Shown here one piece after another: positions 7,099 through 13,526 of a DNA stretch of 33,903 bases. How positions within the stretch are numbered: the stretch's first letter is position 1; each line of letters begins with the position of its first letter. Where the stretch lies: NCBI GenBank assembly GCA_029864805.1, contig JAOTSS010000018.1, forward strand, positions 1 to 33,903. Reading direction: 5' to 3'. Below the pieces are notes generated by a model. It was not told where the DNA came from and did not search any database. It worked only from the letters and a program-made list of their open reading frames with translations. The DNA is from Candidatus Nitrosopumilus sp. (lineage in GTDB: Archaea; Thermoproteota; Nitrososphaeria; Nitrososphaerales; Nitrosopumilaceae). Both the position numbers and the translations under genes were made by a program.

Positions 7099-7641
7099 CT
7101 AATTTTTATTATTAAAGACTGCAAACAAAATTCCTGGTCTTGTGTCTGCGTATAGCAAAAAGTATGTCTGTCTTGCTAAATATGTATTATTAAATCTATA
7201 AATTAATGGACCAATTTCTGATAACATTTTCCCAGTAGTAATTTGCCCTTCTTTGAATTGGTGTAATAATTTATGGAACAGGTCTTTTTCTGATTGACTA
7301 AAGTATTTTGAGAAATATCCAAAAATATGCATCATTACGTTGAGATGCGTCTTTATTGTAGGCTCTTTTTTGAGGGCAATTTTGAGATGCTCTTCGTATT
7401 TGTCTAAAATATCAGATAATGGAATTTTTTTGTGATCCGCAACCAAGTTTCCAAGTATTTTTAGTTCTTTTTGATTGTGAACCATTAGCATGTACTTGTT
7501 CATGGCCTGAAATTCAGCTAGTTCTCTAATTCGTTTTGATTTTTTTACCTGCAAAAACTTATCTAATACAAACTTGATAGCATCTTTTTCAGAGACACAT
7601 ATCTCACCAGCTTCAATGTGCACGAAATCCTTGTTCACCAT
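7099..7641 (-). CDS. ybgA: YbgA-family protein (DUF1722)
   Basis: 180 residues. The series NKYMLMVHNQKELKILGNLVAD, HLNVMMHIFGYFSKYFSQSEKDLF and YLARQTYFL matches the conserved blocks of YbgA/DUF1722 (KYLLMAH..., H-NVLQH--GYF, Y---Q-Y). The biochemical role of the family is unknown to me; in many bacteria it neighbours photolyase genes or is fused to DUF523, and it appears in light-induced gene sets. Here it lies 72 nt upstream of the B12 sensor on the same strand. Both genes have their own TATA box and element, so they are probably transcribed separately. An N-terminal acidic stretch of about 40 residues precedes the core. No photolyase gene is present in the window. Confidence 0.82.
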   Translation of the reverse strand: MVNKDFVHIEAGEICVSEKDAIKFVLDKFLQVKKSKRIRELAEFQAMNKYMLMVHNQKELKILGNLVADHKKIPLSDILDKYEEHLKIALKKEPTIKTHLNVMMHIFGYFSKYFSQSEKDLFHKLLHQFKEGQITTGKMLSEIGPLIYRFNNTYLARQTYFLLYADTRPGILFAVFNNKN

Positions 7642-7661
7642 TTTAGACTTTCATAATTGCT

Positions 7662-7698
7662 TATAAAGGCAAAAAAGAAAAAAATCAATTATCACTAG
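7662..7698 (-). promoter_or_regulatory. Promoter of ybgA: inverted element CTAGTGATAA plus TATA
   Basis: In the gene direction CTAGTGATAA (7698-7689) ends 48 nt before ATG 7641, and TTTATAA (7668-7662) is a strong TATA box. The element is in inverted orientation with one mismatch, as expected for a near-palindromic site. Confidence 0.5.
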
Positions 7699-7723
7699 TT
7701 TTTACCCCCAGCGATAAGAATTT

Positions 7724-7760
7724 TTGGCACTAGGAAAATATTTAGAACTAGGTTATATAG
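7724..7760 (+). promoter_or_regulatory. Promoter of the first repeat protein: two elements plus TATA
   Basis: TTGGCACTAG (7724-7733) ends 49 nt before ATG 7782. A second site, TTAGAACTAG (7742-7751), fits YTAG-N2-CTAR and overlaps the position of the TFB recognition element just before the TATA box GGTTATATAG (7751-7760). Together with 7689-7698 on the divergent side, this 140-bp intergenic region holds three copies. Confidence 0.5.
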
Positions 7761-7781
7761 GATGAATACTAATTTTTCTCA

Positions 7782-8687
7782 ATGAAAGCAACAATCATTG
7801 CAATTTCCACAATCCTCCTAGTTGGATCAATTACTTCATTTGCTACTGCACAAGAAGTTCCGGCTTGGGTAAAAAACAATGCTGGTTGGTGGGCAGACGG
7901 AACAATTTCTGAGACAGAATTTGTTTCAGGTATTCAACACTTAATCAAAGAAGGAATACTGATAGTACCTCCAACAACAGTATCTACTGAAACTACCCAA
8001 CAAGGTATTCCAGCTTGGGTAAAAAACAATGCTGGTTGGTGGGCAGATGGAACCATTACTGATGGTGAATTTGTAAACGGAATTCAACACTTGATAAAAA
8101 CTGGAATTGTAAATACTCCATCACAAAGTACTTCATCGCAACAAGAATCCAATACGCCTTCTGATTCAGAATTAGTAGCACTACAAGCAGAACTGGATAA
8201 ATGTGCAGAAATAACCAAAGCCTATGATAGACTAAACTGTGAAAGAGCCGCAAAGCATGAGATTACAGCATATCAGATTAAAGGTAATTCTCAAGTATTT
8301 CCAATCGGACCCGTTACTTACTATTGGCCAGGATTAGGTTCTGAAGGAAACAGTTTTGAAATAACTTCTTCAGGTCAAGCATTACTAAGCCTGAGAATTT
8401 TGGTTGAGAACACAGGTTCAACTCAAAATGAAGCACTTTTCTGTACAGGACCTGCAATATGTAACTATGACATAACAAACGGTGATAAAGTATTCAAATA
8501 CTCTCAAATGGATTTTACTAGTGGTCAATTAGTTCTAAAGCCTGGTGAGTCCAAAATATTCAACATGATGTTTGGACCAAACATTGGAGGAGGCGGAACA
8601 ACATTTGAATATGATTCCGGAAAAGATTACTACTTCCAGATCAATGAATCATTTGGTAGTGCATCAATTCCATTAAACTTGGGATAA
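7782..8687 (+). CDS. Secreted protein with two WVKNNAGWWADG repeats
   Basis: 301 residues. A signal peptide (residues 1-23, cleavage after FATA) is followed by two copies of a 36-residue repeat (27-62 and 76-111). Each has the form (I/V)PAWVKNNAGWWADG, then FV-GIQHLIK-GI. A Ser/Thr/Gln-rich linker, a short helix (LVALQAELDKCAEI) and a beta-rich C-terminal domain follow. That last domain (LSLRILVENTG, MDFTSGQLVLKPGESK) looks like an extracellular immunoglobulin-like DUF4352-type fold. The Trp-rich repeat is frequent in secreted thaumarchaeal proteins; its function is not known to me, and cell-surface binding is inferred. The next gene is a tandem paralogue. Confidence 0.85.
   Translation: MKATIIAISTILLVGSITSFATAQEVPAWVKNNAGWWADGTISETEFVSGIQHLIKEGILIVPPTTVSTETTQQGIPAWVKNNAGWWADGTITDGEFVNGIQHLIKTGIVNTPSQSTSSQQESNTPSDSELVALQAELDKCAEITKAYDRLNCERAAKHEITAYQIKGNSQVFPIGPVTYYWPGLGSEGNSFEITSSGQALLSLRILVENTGSTQNEALFCTGPAICNYDITNGDKVFKYSQMDFTSGQLVLKPGESKIFNMMFGPNIGGGGTTFEYDSGKDYYFQINESFGSASIPLNLG
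8015..8079 (+). repeat. 65-bp direct repeat, copy 1
   Basis: Identical to 9475-9539. It encodes the second Trp-rich repeat of the 7782 gene. Two further, slightly diverged copies encode the first repeats (about 7862-7910 and 9325-9372). Confidence 0.9.
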
Positions 8688-8703
8688 CCCCTTTTTTATT
8701 TTG
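8688..8703 (+). terminator. T-rich terminator after the first repeat protein
   Basis: CCCC followed by a run of T (CCCCTTTTTTATTTTG) begins directly after the stop codon, fitting archaeal T-tract termination. No hairpin is seen. Confidence 0.4.
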
Positions 8704-8769
8704 ATATTAAAGCCATCTCCATATTTGATTCTCTAAAATAGTCAATCTTCAGTCCTACAGAATTTGATT

Positions 8770-8810
8770 TTGGCACTAGTTTGAAATAATCATATTTGTT
8801 AAATATCTTC
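8770..8810 (+). promoter_or_regulatory. Promoter of the second repeat protein: TTGGCACTAG plus TATA
   Basis: TTGGCACTAG (8770-8779) ends 49 nt before the TTG start at 8828, identical in sequence and spacing to the copy before 7782. An AT-rich TATA-like TGTTAAATAT lies around 8798-8807. Confidence 0.5.
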
Positions 8811-8827
8811 AGTAATGAATTTCTTTA

Positions 8828-10144
8828 TTGAGTAAACTTGCAGTCGTTTTTCCATTATTATTTATTGCCACATCTTTGGCATTTGCCGATTCATCTAATG
8901 TTGGAACAATCTATTGGAAGCAAGATGTAGTTTCAATTAATTCCTTTGTAGACATTTATGTAACAGATGACGACATGAATAAAAAAGAATATCCTAATTT
9001 TGCTGACAAGTTTACAATTACCGTTTGGTCAGATACCTCTCCTGATGGATTAGAAATTCAAGTTGTAGAGAATGGAGTTTATAGTGGAATTTTCAAAGGC
9101 ACTGTTTACATTGCAGATTCTGGTGAAACCACAAAAAATAGACTAGTATCTAATCCTGGTGATATTTTATACGCAAAATATGTTGATTTTACCTTACCTG
9201 ATGGTAGTACTTCTGAAATTGTTTCTGCTGCAGTTGTAAAAATTTCAGGACAAAATATGAATGATCTTTTAAACACGCTTGATCCCAATTTGCGACCTAT
9301 AACATCTGCCCAGAATGGAGTTCCAGATTGGGTAAAGAATAACGCTGGTTGGTGGGCAGATGGTGGCATCTCTGATACTGAATTTCTTTCAGGGATAGAA
9401 TTTTTAATTAAAGACGGAATCATTGTTATAACTCCAACAAGTGTATCTTCTGAAACATCAGAAGGTATTCCAGATTGGGTAAAAAACAATGCTGGTTGGT
9501 GGGCAGATGGAACCATTACTGATGGTGAATTTGTAAACGCAATTCAACATTTGATTAAATCTGGACTAGTCTCCACAAATACAGACCCAGAACAAATATC
9601 ATCGACTGAACCAAAAGACACAGATTCGGAATCTGCAGTACTGCAAGCAGAACTGGATAAATGCTCAGAGATTATTACAGCGTACAAAAGAATAGATTGT
9701 GAAAAACCAATTAAAAAGGTCATGATTTTACACACATACAAAATGAACTCTGAAAAGTTTGATGTAGGACCAATCACATATTATTGGTCTGGTGTTGGTT
9801 CTGAAGGAAATGAGTTCTATATCACTCCAACAGGACAGTCAATATTGTCAATTCGTATGCTTGCCGAAAACATTAGCCCAGAAATTGTTGCACTAAACTG
9901 CACTAGTCCACAAATATGTGCCTATGATGTTTGGGATGGCTCAAAGGCCTTCAAATACTCTGGAATGGACTTTACAAGTGGACAAATTGCACTAAATCCA
10001 AATGACTCTAGAGAATTCAATATTCTCTTTGGACCAAACATTGGATATGGTGGAACAGAGTTTGAATATGATTCCGGAAAAGATTACTACTTCCGTATCA
10101 ATGAATCATTTGGTAGTGTCTCTATTCCATTAAACTTGGAATAA
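8828..10144 (+). CDS. Secreted paralogue with extra N-terminal beta domain and two repeats
   Basis: 438 residues from TTG. The signal peptide ends near ALAFA (residues 1-20). Residues 24-140 form an additional beta-sandwich-like domain (VGTIYWKQDVVSINSFVDI, ENGVYSGIFKGTVYI). Two WVKNNAGWWADG repeats follow (165-200 and 214-248), then the same helix (LQAELDKCSEI) and C-terminal domain as in the gene before. The second repeats of the two genes share 65 identical bases (8015-8079 and 9475-9539), and the C-terminal parts share 34 (8604-8637 and 10061-10094). This means recent duplication or gene conversion. The TTG start is supported by the TATA and element spacing. Surface location is inferred; function unknown. 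Confidence 0.85.
   Translation: MSKLAVVFPLLFIATSLAFADSSNVGTIYWKQDVVSINSFVDIYVTDDDMNKKEYPNFADKFTITVWSDTSPDGLEIQVVENGVYSGIFKGTVYIADSGETTKNRLVSNPGDILYAKYVDFTLPDGSTSEIVSAAVVKISGQNMNDLLNTLDPNLRPITSAQNGVPDWVKNNAGWWADGGISDTEFLSGIEFLIKDGIIVITPTSVSSETSEGIPDWVKNNAGWWADGTITDGEFVNAIQHLIKSGLVSTNTDPEQISSTEPKDTDSESAVLQAELDKCSEIITAYKRIDCEKPIKKVMILHTYKMNSEKFDVGPITYYWSGVGSEGNEFYITPTGQSILSIRMLAENISPEIVALNCTSPQICAYDVWDGSKAFKYSGMDFTSGQIALNPNDSREFNILFGPNIGYGGTEFEYDSGKDYYFRINESFGSVSIPLNLE
9475..9539 (+). repeat. 65-bp direct repeat, copy 2
   Basis: Identical to 8015-8079, within the second Trp-rich repeat of the 8828 gene. Confidence 0.9.
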
Positions 10145-10170
10145 GCACTTTTTTTCTTTATTTTCTTAAT
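10145..10170 (+). terminator. T-rich terminator after the second repeat protein
   Basis: GCACTTTTTTTCTTTATTTTCTT follows the stop codon directly, a T-tract typical of archaeal termination. Confidence 0.4.
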
Positions 10171-10211
10171 GCTGATCTATACAGGATTAACCAATATCCT
10201 CTAAACGCATC

Positions 10212-10335
10212 TTAACGTGCAAGCCTCTCTTGAGCCATTTTCACTCCTAAATCAATAAGGGCCTTGAACTAAATTGACAAGTCCCCTCGAGGGCTCTTCT
10301 CGTTAATCCTTTGAAATTCCTCTCGTTATCTTCAT
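10212..10335 (-). pseudogene. Broken or misread 41-residue gene
   Basis: Three minus-strand frame fragments line up if one base is restored at two places: the T-run 10310-10312 and the TT at 10264-10265 (A-runs on the coding strand). The fragments are MKITRGISK, then GLTRRALEGTCQFSS, then KALIDLGVKMAQERLAR before TAA 10214-10212. The reconstruction has exactly 42 codons from ATG 10335 and a TATA-like TCTTTTTTAAGG about 26 nt upstream. It looks like a small basic protein, but I recognise no family. It could be a real pseudogene, an intact gene with two sequencing errors, or chance. Confidence 0.35.
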
Positions 10336-10381
10336 TTTCTGATCCAATATGCGGGTGAAACCTTAAAAAAGAATACTAGAA

Positions 10382-10479
10382 TGGTGGACCGAATGGGATT
10401 TGAACCCACGACCTTTGCGGGAAATGACTTCCTTACGCAGTGTGAGTGCGTCATCCAAACCAAACTAGACGACCGGTCC
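10382..10479 (-). tRNA. tRNA-Val (anticodon CAC) with a probable 20-nt intron
   Basis: The acceptor stem GGACCGG pairs with TCGGTCC, the D-arm is of the GTCTAG...GGAT type, the anticodon stem ACGCA/TGCGT is perfect with loop CTCACAC (anticodon CAC at 10444-10442), and the T-arm is GTGGG-TTCAAAT-CCCAT. A73 and CCA are encoded (10385-10382). The region between anticodon stem and T-stem is 25 nt, too long for valine tRNA. Removing 20 nt (10433-10414) leaves the usual AGGTC. Decodes GUG. It would otherwise be an odd long-variable-arm tRNA, but neither the D-arm nor the anticodon fits Leu or Ser. Confidence 0.9.
10414..10433 (-). other. Putative tRNA intron in the variable region
   Basis: The flanking sequence folds as a bulge-helix-bulge: core helix TGCG/CGCA (4 bp), a 3-nt bulge TAA on the 5' side, a 3-nt bulge AAG on the 3' side, and an intron hairpin GGAA-GTCAT-TTCC. 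Cutting after the second base of each bulge removes 20 nt between positions 44 and 45. The outer exon helix is weak (about 2 bp). Confidence 0.7.
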
Positions 10480-10575
10480 AAAGATTCTACCAAAAAACGA
10501 GTTTTTTTGTCTTTAGGTTACGTGCTTATACTGTTATTACCTTGACTTTTTCTACTGACTCTGAAAATATTAGAC

Positions 10576-10824
10576 GTGTCTCTGCAAGAGTTTGATGTAT
10601 TAATTGATAGGATGAAATTGGCGTATGAGTATGCTGAAAATCTGGGACAATATGTGGAGGCAGCCAAAGTCCTTTACCAAATGAATGATCAACTGCCTGA
10701 TGATCTTCAACTGATCCTAGAAGATTTAGAAAATCCAGAATCTGCAAAATCTTTTATCATAAAACACAATAATGAATTACAATCTGCAATTGTAAATTAT
10801 AGACAAAGATTGATGAATTTTTAA
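10576..10824 (+). CDS. Small helical protein, unknown function
   Basis: 82 residues from GTG. Mostly predicted helix, acidic, with LDRMKLAYEYAENL-like amphipathic character and the stretch LPDDLQLILEDLENPESAKSF. No cysteines and no membrane segment. The opposite-strand frame over the same bases looks random by comparison. It stands alone between tRNA-Val and L40e. No recognised family. Confidence 0.65.
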   Translation: MSLQEFDVLIDRMKLAYEYAENLGQYVEAAKVLYQMNDQLPDDLQLILEDLENPESAKSFIIKHNNELQSAIVNYRQRLMNF

Positions 10825-10826
10825 TT

Positions 10827-10994
10827 CTATTTCTTTACACCTAGGTTTCTGTTCTTTAATCTCAAGTATGGGTTTCTGCATTTTCTGCATCGTGTAGCAT
10901 CAATATCATTTCTGCATCCACATTTGAAACAAATTCTCATTACAAGACGCGCCTGTTGCGCAATTCGTTTCTTTTCTGGATCTGTGATGGGCAT
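10827..10994 (-). CDS. rpl40e: Large ribosomal subunit protein L40e
   Basis: 55 residues from ATG 10994 to TAG. It begins MPITDPEKKRIAQQARLVMR, and cysteines 22, 25, 36 and 39 (CFKC...CRKC) form the zinc finger of archaeal/eukaryotic L40, followed by a basic tail. Archaeal L40e is a stand-alone protein without the ubiquitin fusion found in eukaryotes. It precedes sucD on the same strand with a 31-nt gap on the far side, i.e. it lies downstream of sucD and may be on the tail of that transcript. Confidence 0.88.
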   Translation of the reverse strand: MPITDPEKKRIAQQARLVMRICFKCGCRNDIDATRCRKCRNPYLRLKNRNLGVKK

Positions 10995-11025
10995 TTAATT
11001 GACTCCTGTATGTCTCTCTTTTATT

Positions 11026-11943
11026 CTAATCGGATTTTTCCATTTTTCCTGCTAATAACACTGGCACTTCAGCAGGTCTTTTTGCTACAGGGATGTTTGC
11101 TTTGTTAAACATTGAAATTTTAGATTCTGCTGAACCATAATTCCCCATAACAATTGCCCCTGCGTGCCCCATTCTCTTTTCTTTGGGAGCTGCTCTGCCT
11201 GCAATATATGCTACAGTAGGCTTGTTAAATCCACTATCAATAATTCTTTGAGCTAACATTTCTTCTGAATCTCCTCCTATTTCACCAACTACTACCATTC
11301 CTTCCAAATCTGGAATGTCTTTCACCATATCAAACGCATCAATCAGCCTTGTTCCGTTTATTGGGTCTCCCCCAATTCCAATGGTAATTGATTGACCAAA
11401 TCCTGCGTTGGTTAATGCATCTGAAATTTCATAGAGTAATGTTCCGCTTTTTGATAACACTGCAATTTTTCCTGCCTTGAAGGGCATTGGTGGCATAATC
11501 CCTACTTTGATTAATTCTGGAATCATGATTCCTGGCGTATTTGGTCCAATAATCACCGCGCCTTTTTTGTTTGCTAATTCTAATGTCTCCATGGTATCTC
11601 TAATTGGAACGTGCTCTGGAATTGCAACTAACAGTTTGATTCCTGCCTCTAGTGCTTCTTTTGCAGCTCCGAGAAAGAATTTTGCTGGAACAAAAATAAT
11701 TGAAATTTTTGCATTTGTGGCATCCACTGCCTCCTGCATGGTATTGTAAATTGGTACACTGTCATTCCATGTTTGCCCACCTTTGCCTGGAGTAACCCCT
11801 GCTACTACATTGGTTCCATAAGATACCATGTTGGATGCATGCAGTGATCCATATGATCCCGTAATTCCTTGAACGATTACTCCTTTCTTTTCATAATCTG
11901 GGTCTTCTGGTTTTCCTTTTAGTAACCCAAAAATATCAGTCAT
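11026..11943 (-). CDS. sucD: Succinyl-CoA synthetase, alpha subunit
   Basis: 305 residues. The N-terminal CoA-binding Rossmann domain has GITGSYGSLHASNMVSYGT; the ligase domain carries GRAAPKEKRMGHAG with the phosphohistidine at H260; GPNTPGIM and GGDPINGT are also typical. With the beta subunit it interconverts succinyl-CoA and succinate with formation or use of a nucleoside triphosphate. Its ATG overlaps the sucC stop by 4 bases (11940-11943), so the two are translationally coupled. It may serve the incomplete citric-acid route or the succinyl-CoA pool of the 3HP/4HB cycle. Confidence 0.95.
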   Translation of the reverse strand: MTDIFGLLKGKPEDPDYEKKGVIVQGITGSYGSLHASNMVSYGTNVVAGVTPGKGGQTWNDSVPIYNTMQEAVDATNAKISIIFVPAKFFLGAAKEALEAGIKLLVAIPEHVPIRDTMETLELANKKGAVIIGPNTPGIMIPELIKVGIMPPMPFKAGKIAVLSKSGTLLYEISDALTNAGFGQSITIGIGGDPINGTRLIDAFDMVKDIPDLEGMVVVGEIGGDSEEMLAQRIIDSGFNKPTVAYIAGRAAPKEKRMGHAGAIVMGNYGSAESKISMFNKANIPVAKRPAEVPVLLAGKMEKSD

Positions 11944-13046
11944 TTTTTTACTCCCATCACTGCTGCATTGATTGCCTCTTCAACTGAATCAAATATGTTG
12001 GTTCTAGAACCTTGTAACATTTCTTTTGCTTTATCTGATTCTGTTCCTTTTAATCTTGCAAATACTGGCAAGTCAATTAAATTATCCTCATATGCTTTCA
12101 GAAATGCTTCTGCAACTACTGTTGTTTTTACGATTCCTCCATATAGATTTACTAGGATTCCTTTTACTCTGTCTAATTTACTGATCAAAGTTAATGCTTC
12201 ATAAACTGATTCTGTAGTTGCACCGCCTCCAACATCTAAGAAACATGCTGGCTTTCCGCCATTATCTGATAACATGTCTAATGTGGACATTACTAATCCT
12301 GCACCATTTCCTACTACTGCAATATCTCCATCCAATTCTACTAATGAAAATCCACTTTTTTCAGCCTGCTCCTCAATCTCTGTCTTTTCTTGATATTTTT
12401 GCAATTCTGGATGTCTAAAGTTACTGTTATCATCTGTCACAAATTTACCATCAAGTGCCATGATTGAATCATCTTGCATGATTGCAAGCGGATTGATCTC
12501 TACAAGTTCTGCCTCTTTTTCAATGGTAAGTTCTGATAATTTTTTCAAAGTATCTACAAATTGTTCTGCTGTGTTTCCTTCCAATCCCATCTCTTTTGCA
12601 ACTTCTTTTGCAAGTTCATCTGAGACTTCTCCCAGACCCACTTCTTTGATGATCTGGTTTTTTACTGATTCAATCTCTACTCCTCCCTCAGCAGATGCAA
12701 TTATTGTGTAGCATCTTTTTGAACGGTTCAAAAATAGTGACAAATACAACTCTTTTTTAATATCTGCCATTTTTTCAAGCAAAATTGCTCTGGCCTTTTC
12801 TCCCTTGATTGTCAAGTCCATGACTTGAGGATATTTCAGTTCAAACTCATCATCATTTTGACATTTTTGAATCCCGCCGGCTTTGCCTCTGCCGCCAACT
12901 GGTACTTGGATTTTAATTACAAATGGATATCCTAATTCTTTTGCATGCTTTCGTCCTTCTTCAATATTTGTTGATGATATGCTCCTAAGTAGATTGATTC
13001 CATATTCTCGAAAAAGTTCCTTAGCCTGAAATTCTAGTAATTGCAT
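11940..13046 (-). CDS. sucC: Succinyl-CoA synthetase, beta subunit
   Basis: 368 residues. An N-terminal ATP-grasp domain (LLEFQAKELFREYGI, VIKIQVPVGGRGKAGG) is followed by the C-terminal CoA-ligase Rossmann domain (GAGLVMSTLDMLSDNGGKPACFLDVGGGA, ILVNLYGGI). Residues LVEINPLAI supply the metal-binding part of the ATP-grasp site. First gene of the sucCD pair; a TATA-like GTTAATAAAG lies about 26 nt before the start near 13070. Confidence 0.95.
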   Translation of the reverse strand: MQLLEFQAKELFREYGINLLRSISSTNIEEGRKHAKELGYPFVIKIQVPVGGRGKAGGIQKCQNDDEFELKYPQVMDLTIKGEKARAILLEKMADIKKELYLSLFLNRSKRCYTIIASAEGGVEIESVKNQIIKEVGLGEVSDELAKEVAKEMGLEGNTAEQFVDTLKKLSELTIEKEAELVEINPLAIMQDDSIMALDGKFVTDDNSNFRHPELQKYQEKTEIEEQAEKSGFSLVELDGDIAVVGNGAGLVMSTLDMLSDNGGKPACFLDVGGGATTESVYEALTLISKLDRVKGILVNLYGGIVKTTVVAEAFLKAYEDNLIDLPVFARLKGTESDKAKEMLQGSRTNIFDSVEEAINAAVMGVKK

Positions 13047-13080
13047 GTAAGAATCATGAAATTTAGGGTCTTTATTAACT

Positions 13081-13090
13081 ATGACGTCAT
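13081..13090. promoter_or_regulatory. ATGACGTCAT palindrome upstream of sucC
   Basis: A perfect 10-bp palindrome at 13081-13090, just upstream of the sucC TATA-like sequence, overlapping the stop codon of the next upstream gene. It could be an operator; there is only one copy and no other support. Confidence 0.25.
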
Positions 13091-13416
13091 TTTAATTGCT
13101 CTTCAAGAAAATCAATCATTTCTAAAAAGCGATCTTTACTTTTTCGCAATAACTCTTCAGGATATTCTTCAATTGTAAATACAAATTGTTGATGAAAACT
13201 TGGAACTAAAACACCCCCTGATGTAACCATCTGTTCAATGACATATTCCTTGGTAAGAGTACATACAATTTCTTCATAGGACTCTTCTTCTTCTTCAAGA
13301 GTTTGTCTGTAGAGAATGATAGGCCTGTTTGTCTTTGCAACAATACTTGAACCTTTTTCTAACAGATCTGATAGCTGCTGAATTTGCCAAGCATCCAAGC
13401 TAATCTGTTTTACCAT
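13087..13416 (-). CDS. Small acidic protein, unknown function
   Basis: 109 residues, beginning MVKQISLDAWQIQQLSDLL. It has a mixed alpha/beta pattern, an acidic loop (LEEEEESYEEI), then a long C-terminal helix (EELLRKSKDRFLEMIDFLEEQL). No cysteines, signal or membrane segment. It lies 40 nt upstream of sucC in the same direction; a TATA-like TGTTAAATAG about 26 nt before its start suggests its own promoter. I do not recognise a family. Confidence 0.7.
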   Translation of the reverse strand: MVKQISLDAWQIQQLSDLLEKGSSIVAKTNRPIILYRQTLEEEEESYEEIVCTLTKEYVIEQMVTSGGVLVPSFHQQFVFTIEEYPEELLRKSKDRFLEMIDFLEEQLK

Positions 13417-13526
13417 ATTCTTTATGGTGGATTTTTCTATTTAACAGTGATAAAACAACGCATCTTCACAATTTGTCGTCAATAAAATCACCATTTGTAA
13501 TCTAAAAGAAAGAAATTGATTTGGCC

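Noticed and set aside
9106..9516. 136-codon minus-strand frame inside the second repeat protein
   Set aside because: Shadow of a strong plus-strand gene; its apparent repeats are the antisense of the Trp-rich repeats.
10280..10295. GC-rich palindrome CCCTCGAGGG considered as a small structured RNA
   Set aside because: It is explained as coding sequence of the reconstructed 41-residue gene, and no extended fold was evident.
10526..10747. 73-codon minus-strand frame opposite the 10576-10824 gene
   Set aside because: The plus-strand frame has better amino-acid composition and helical pattern.
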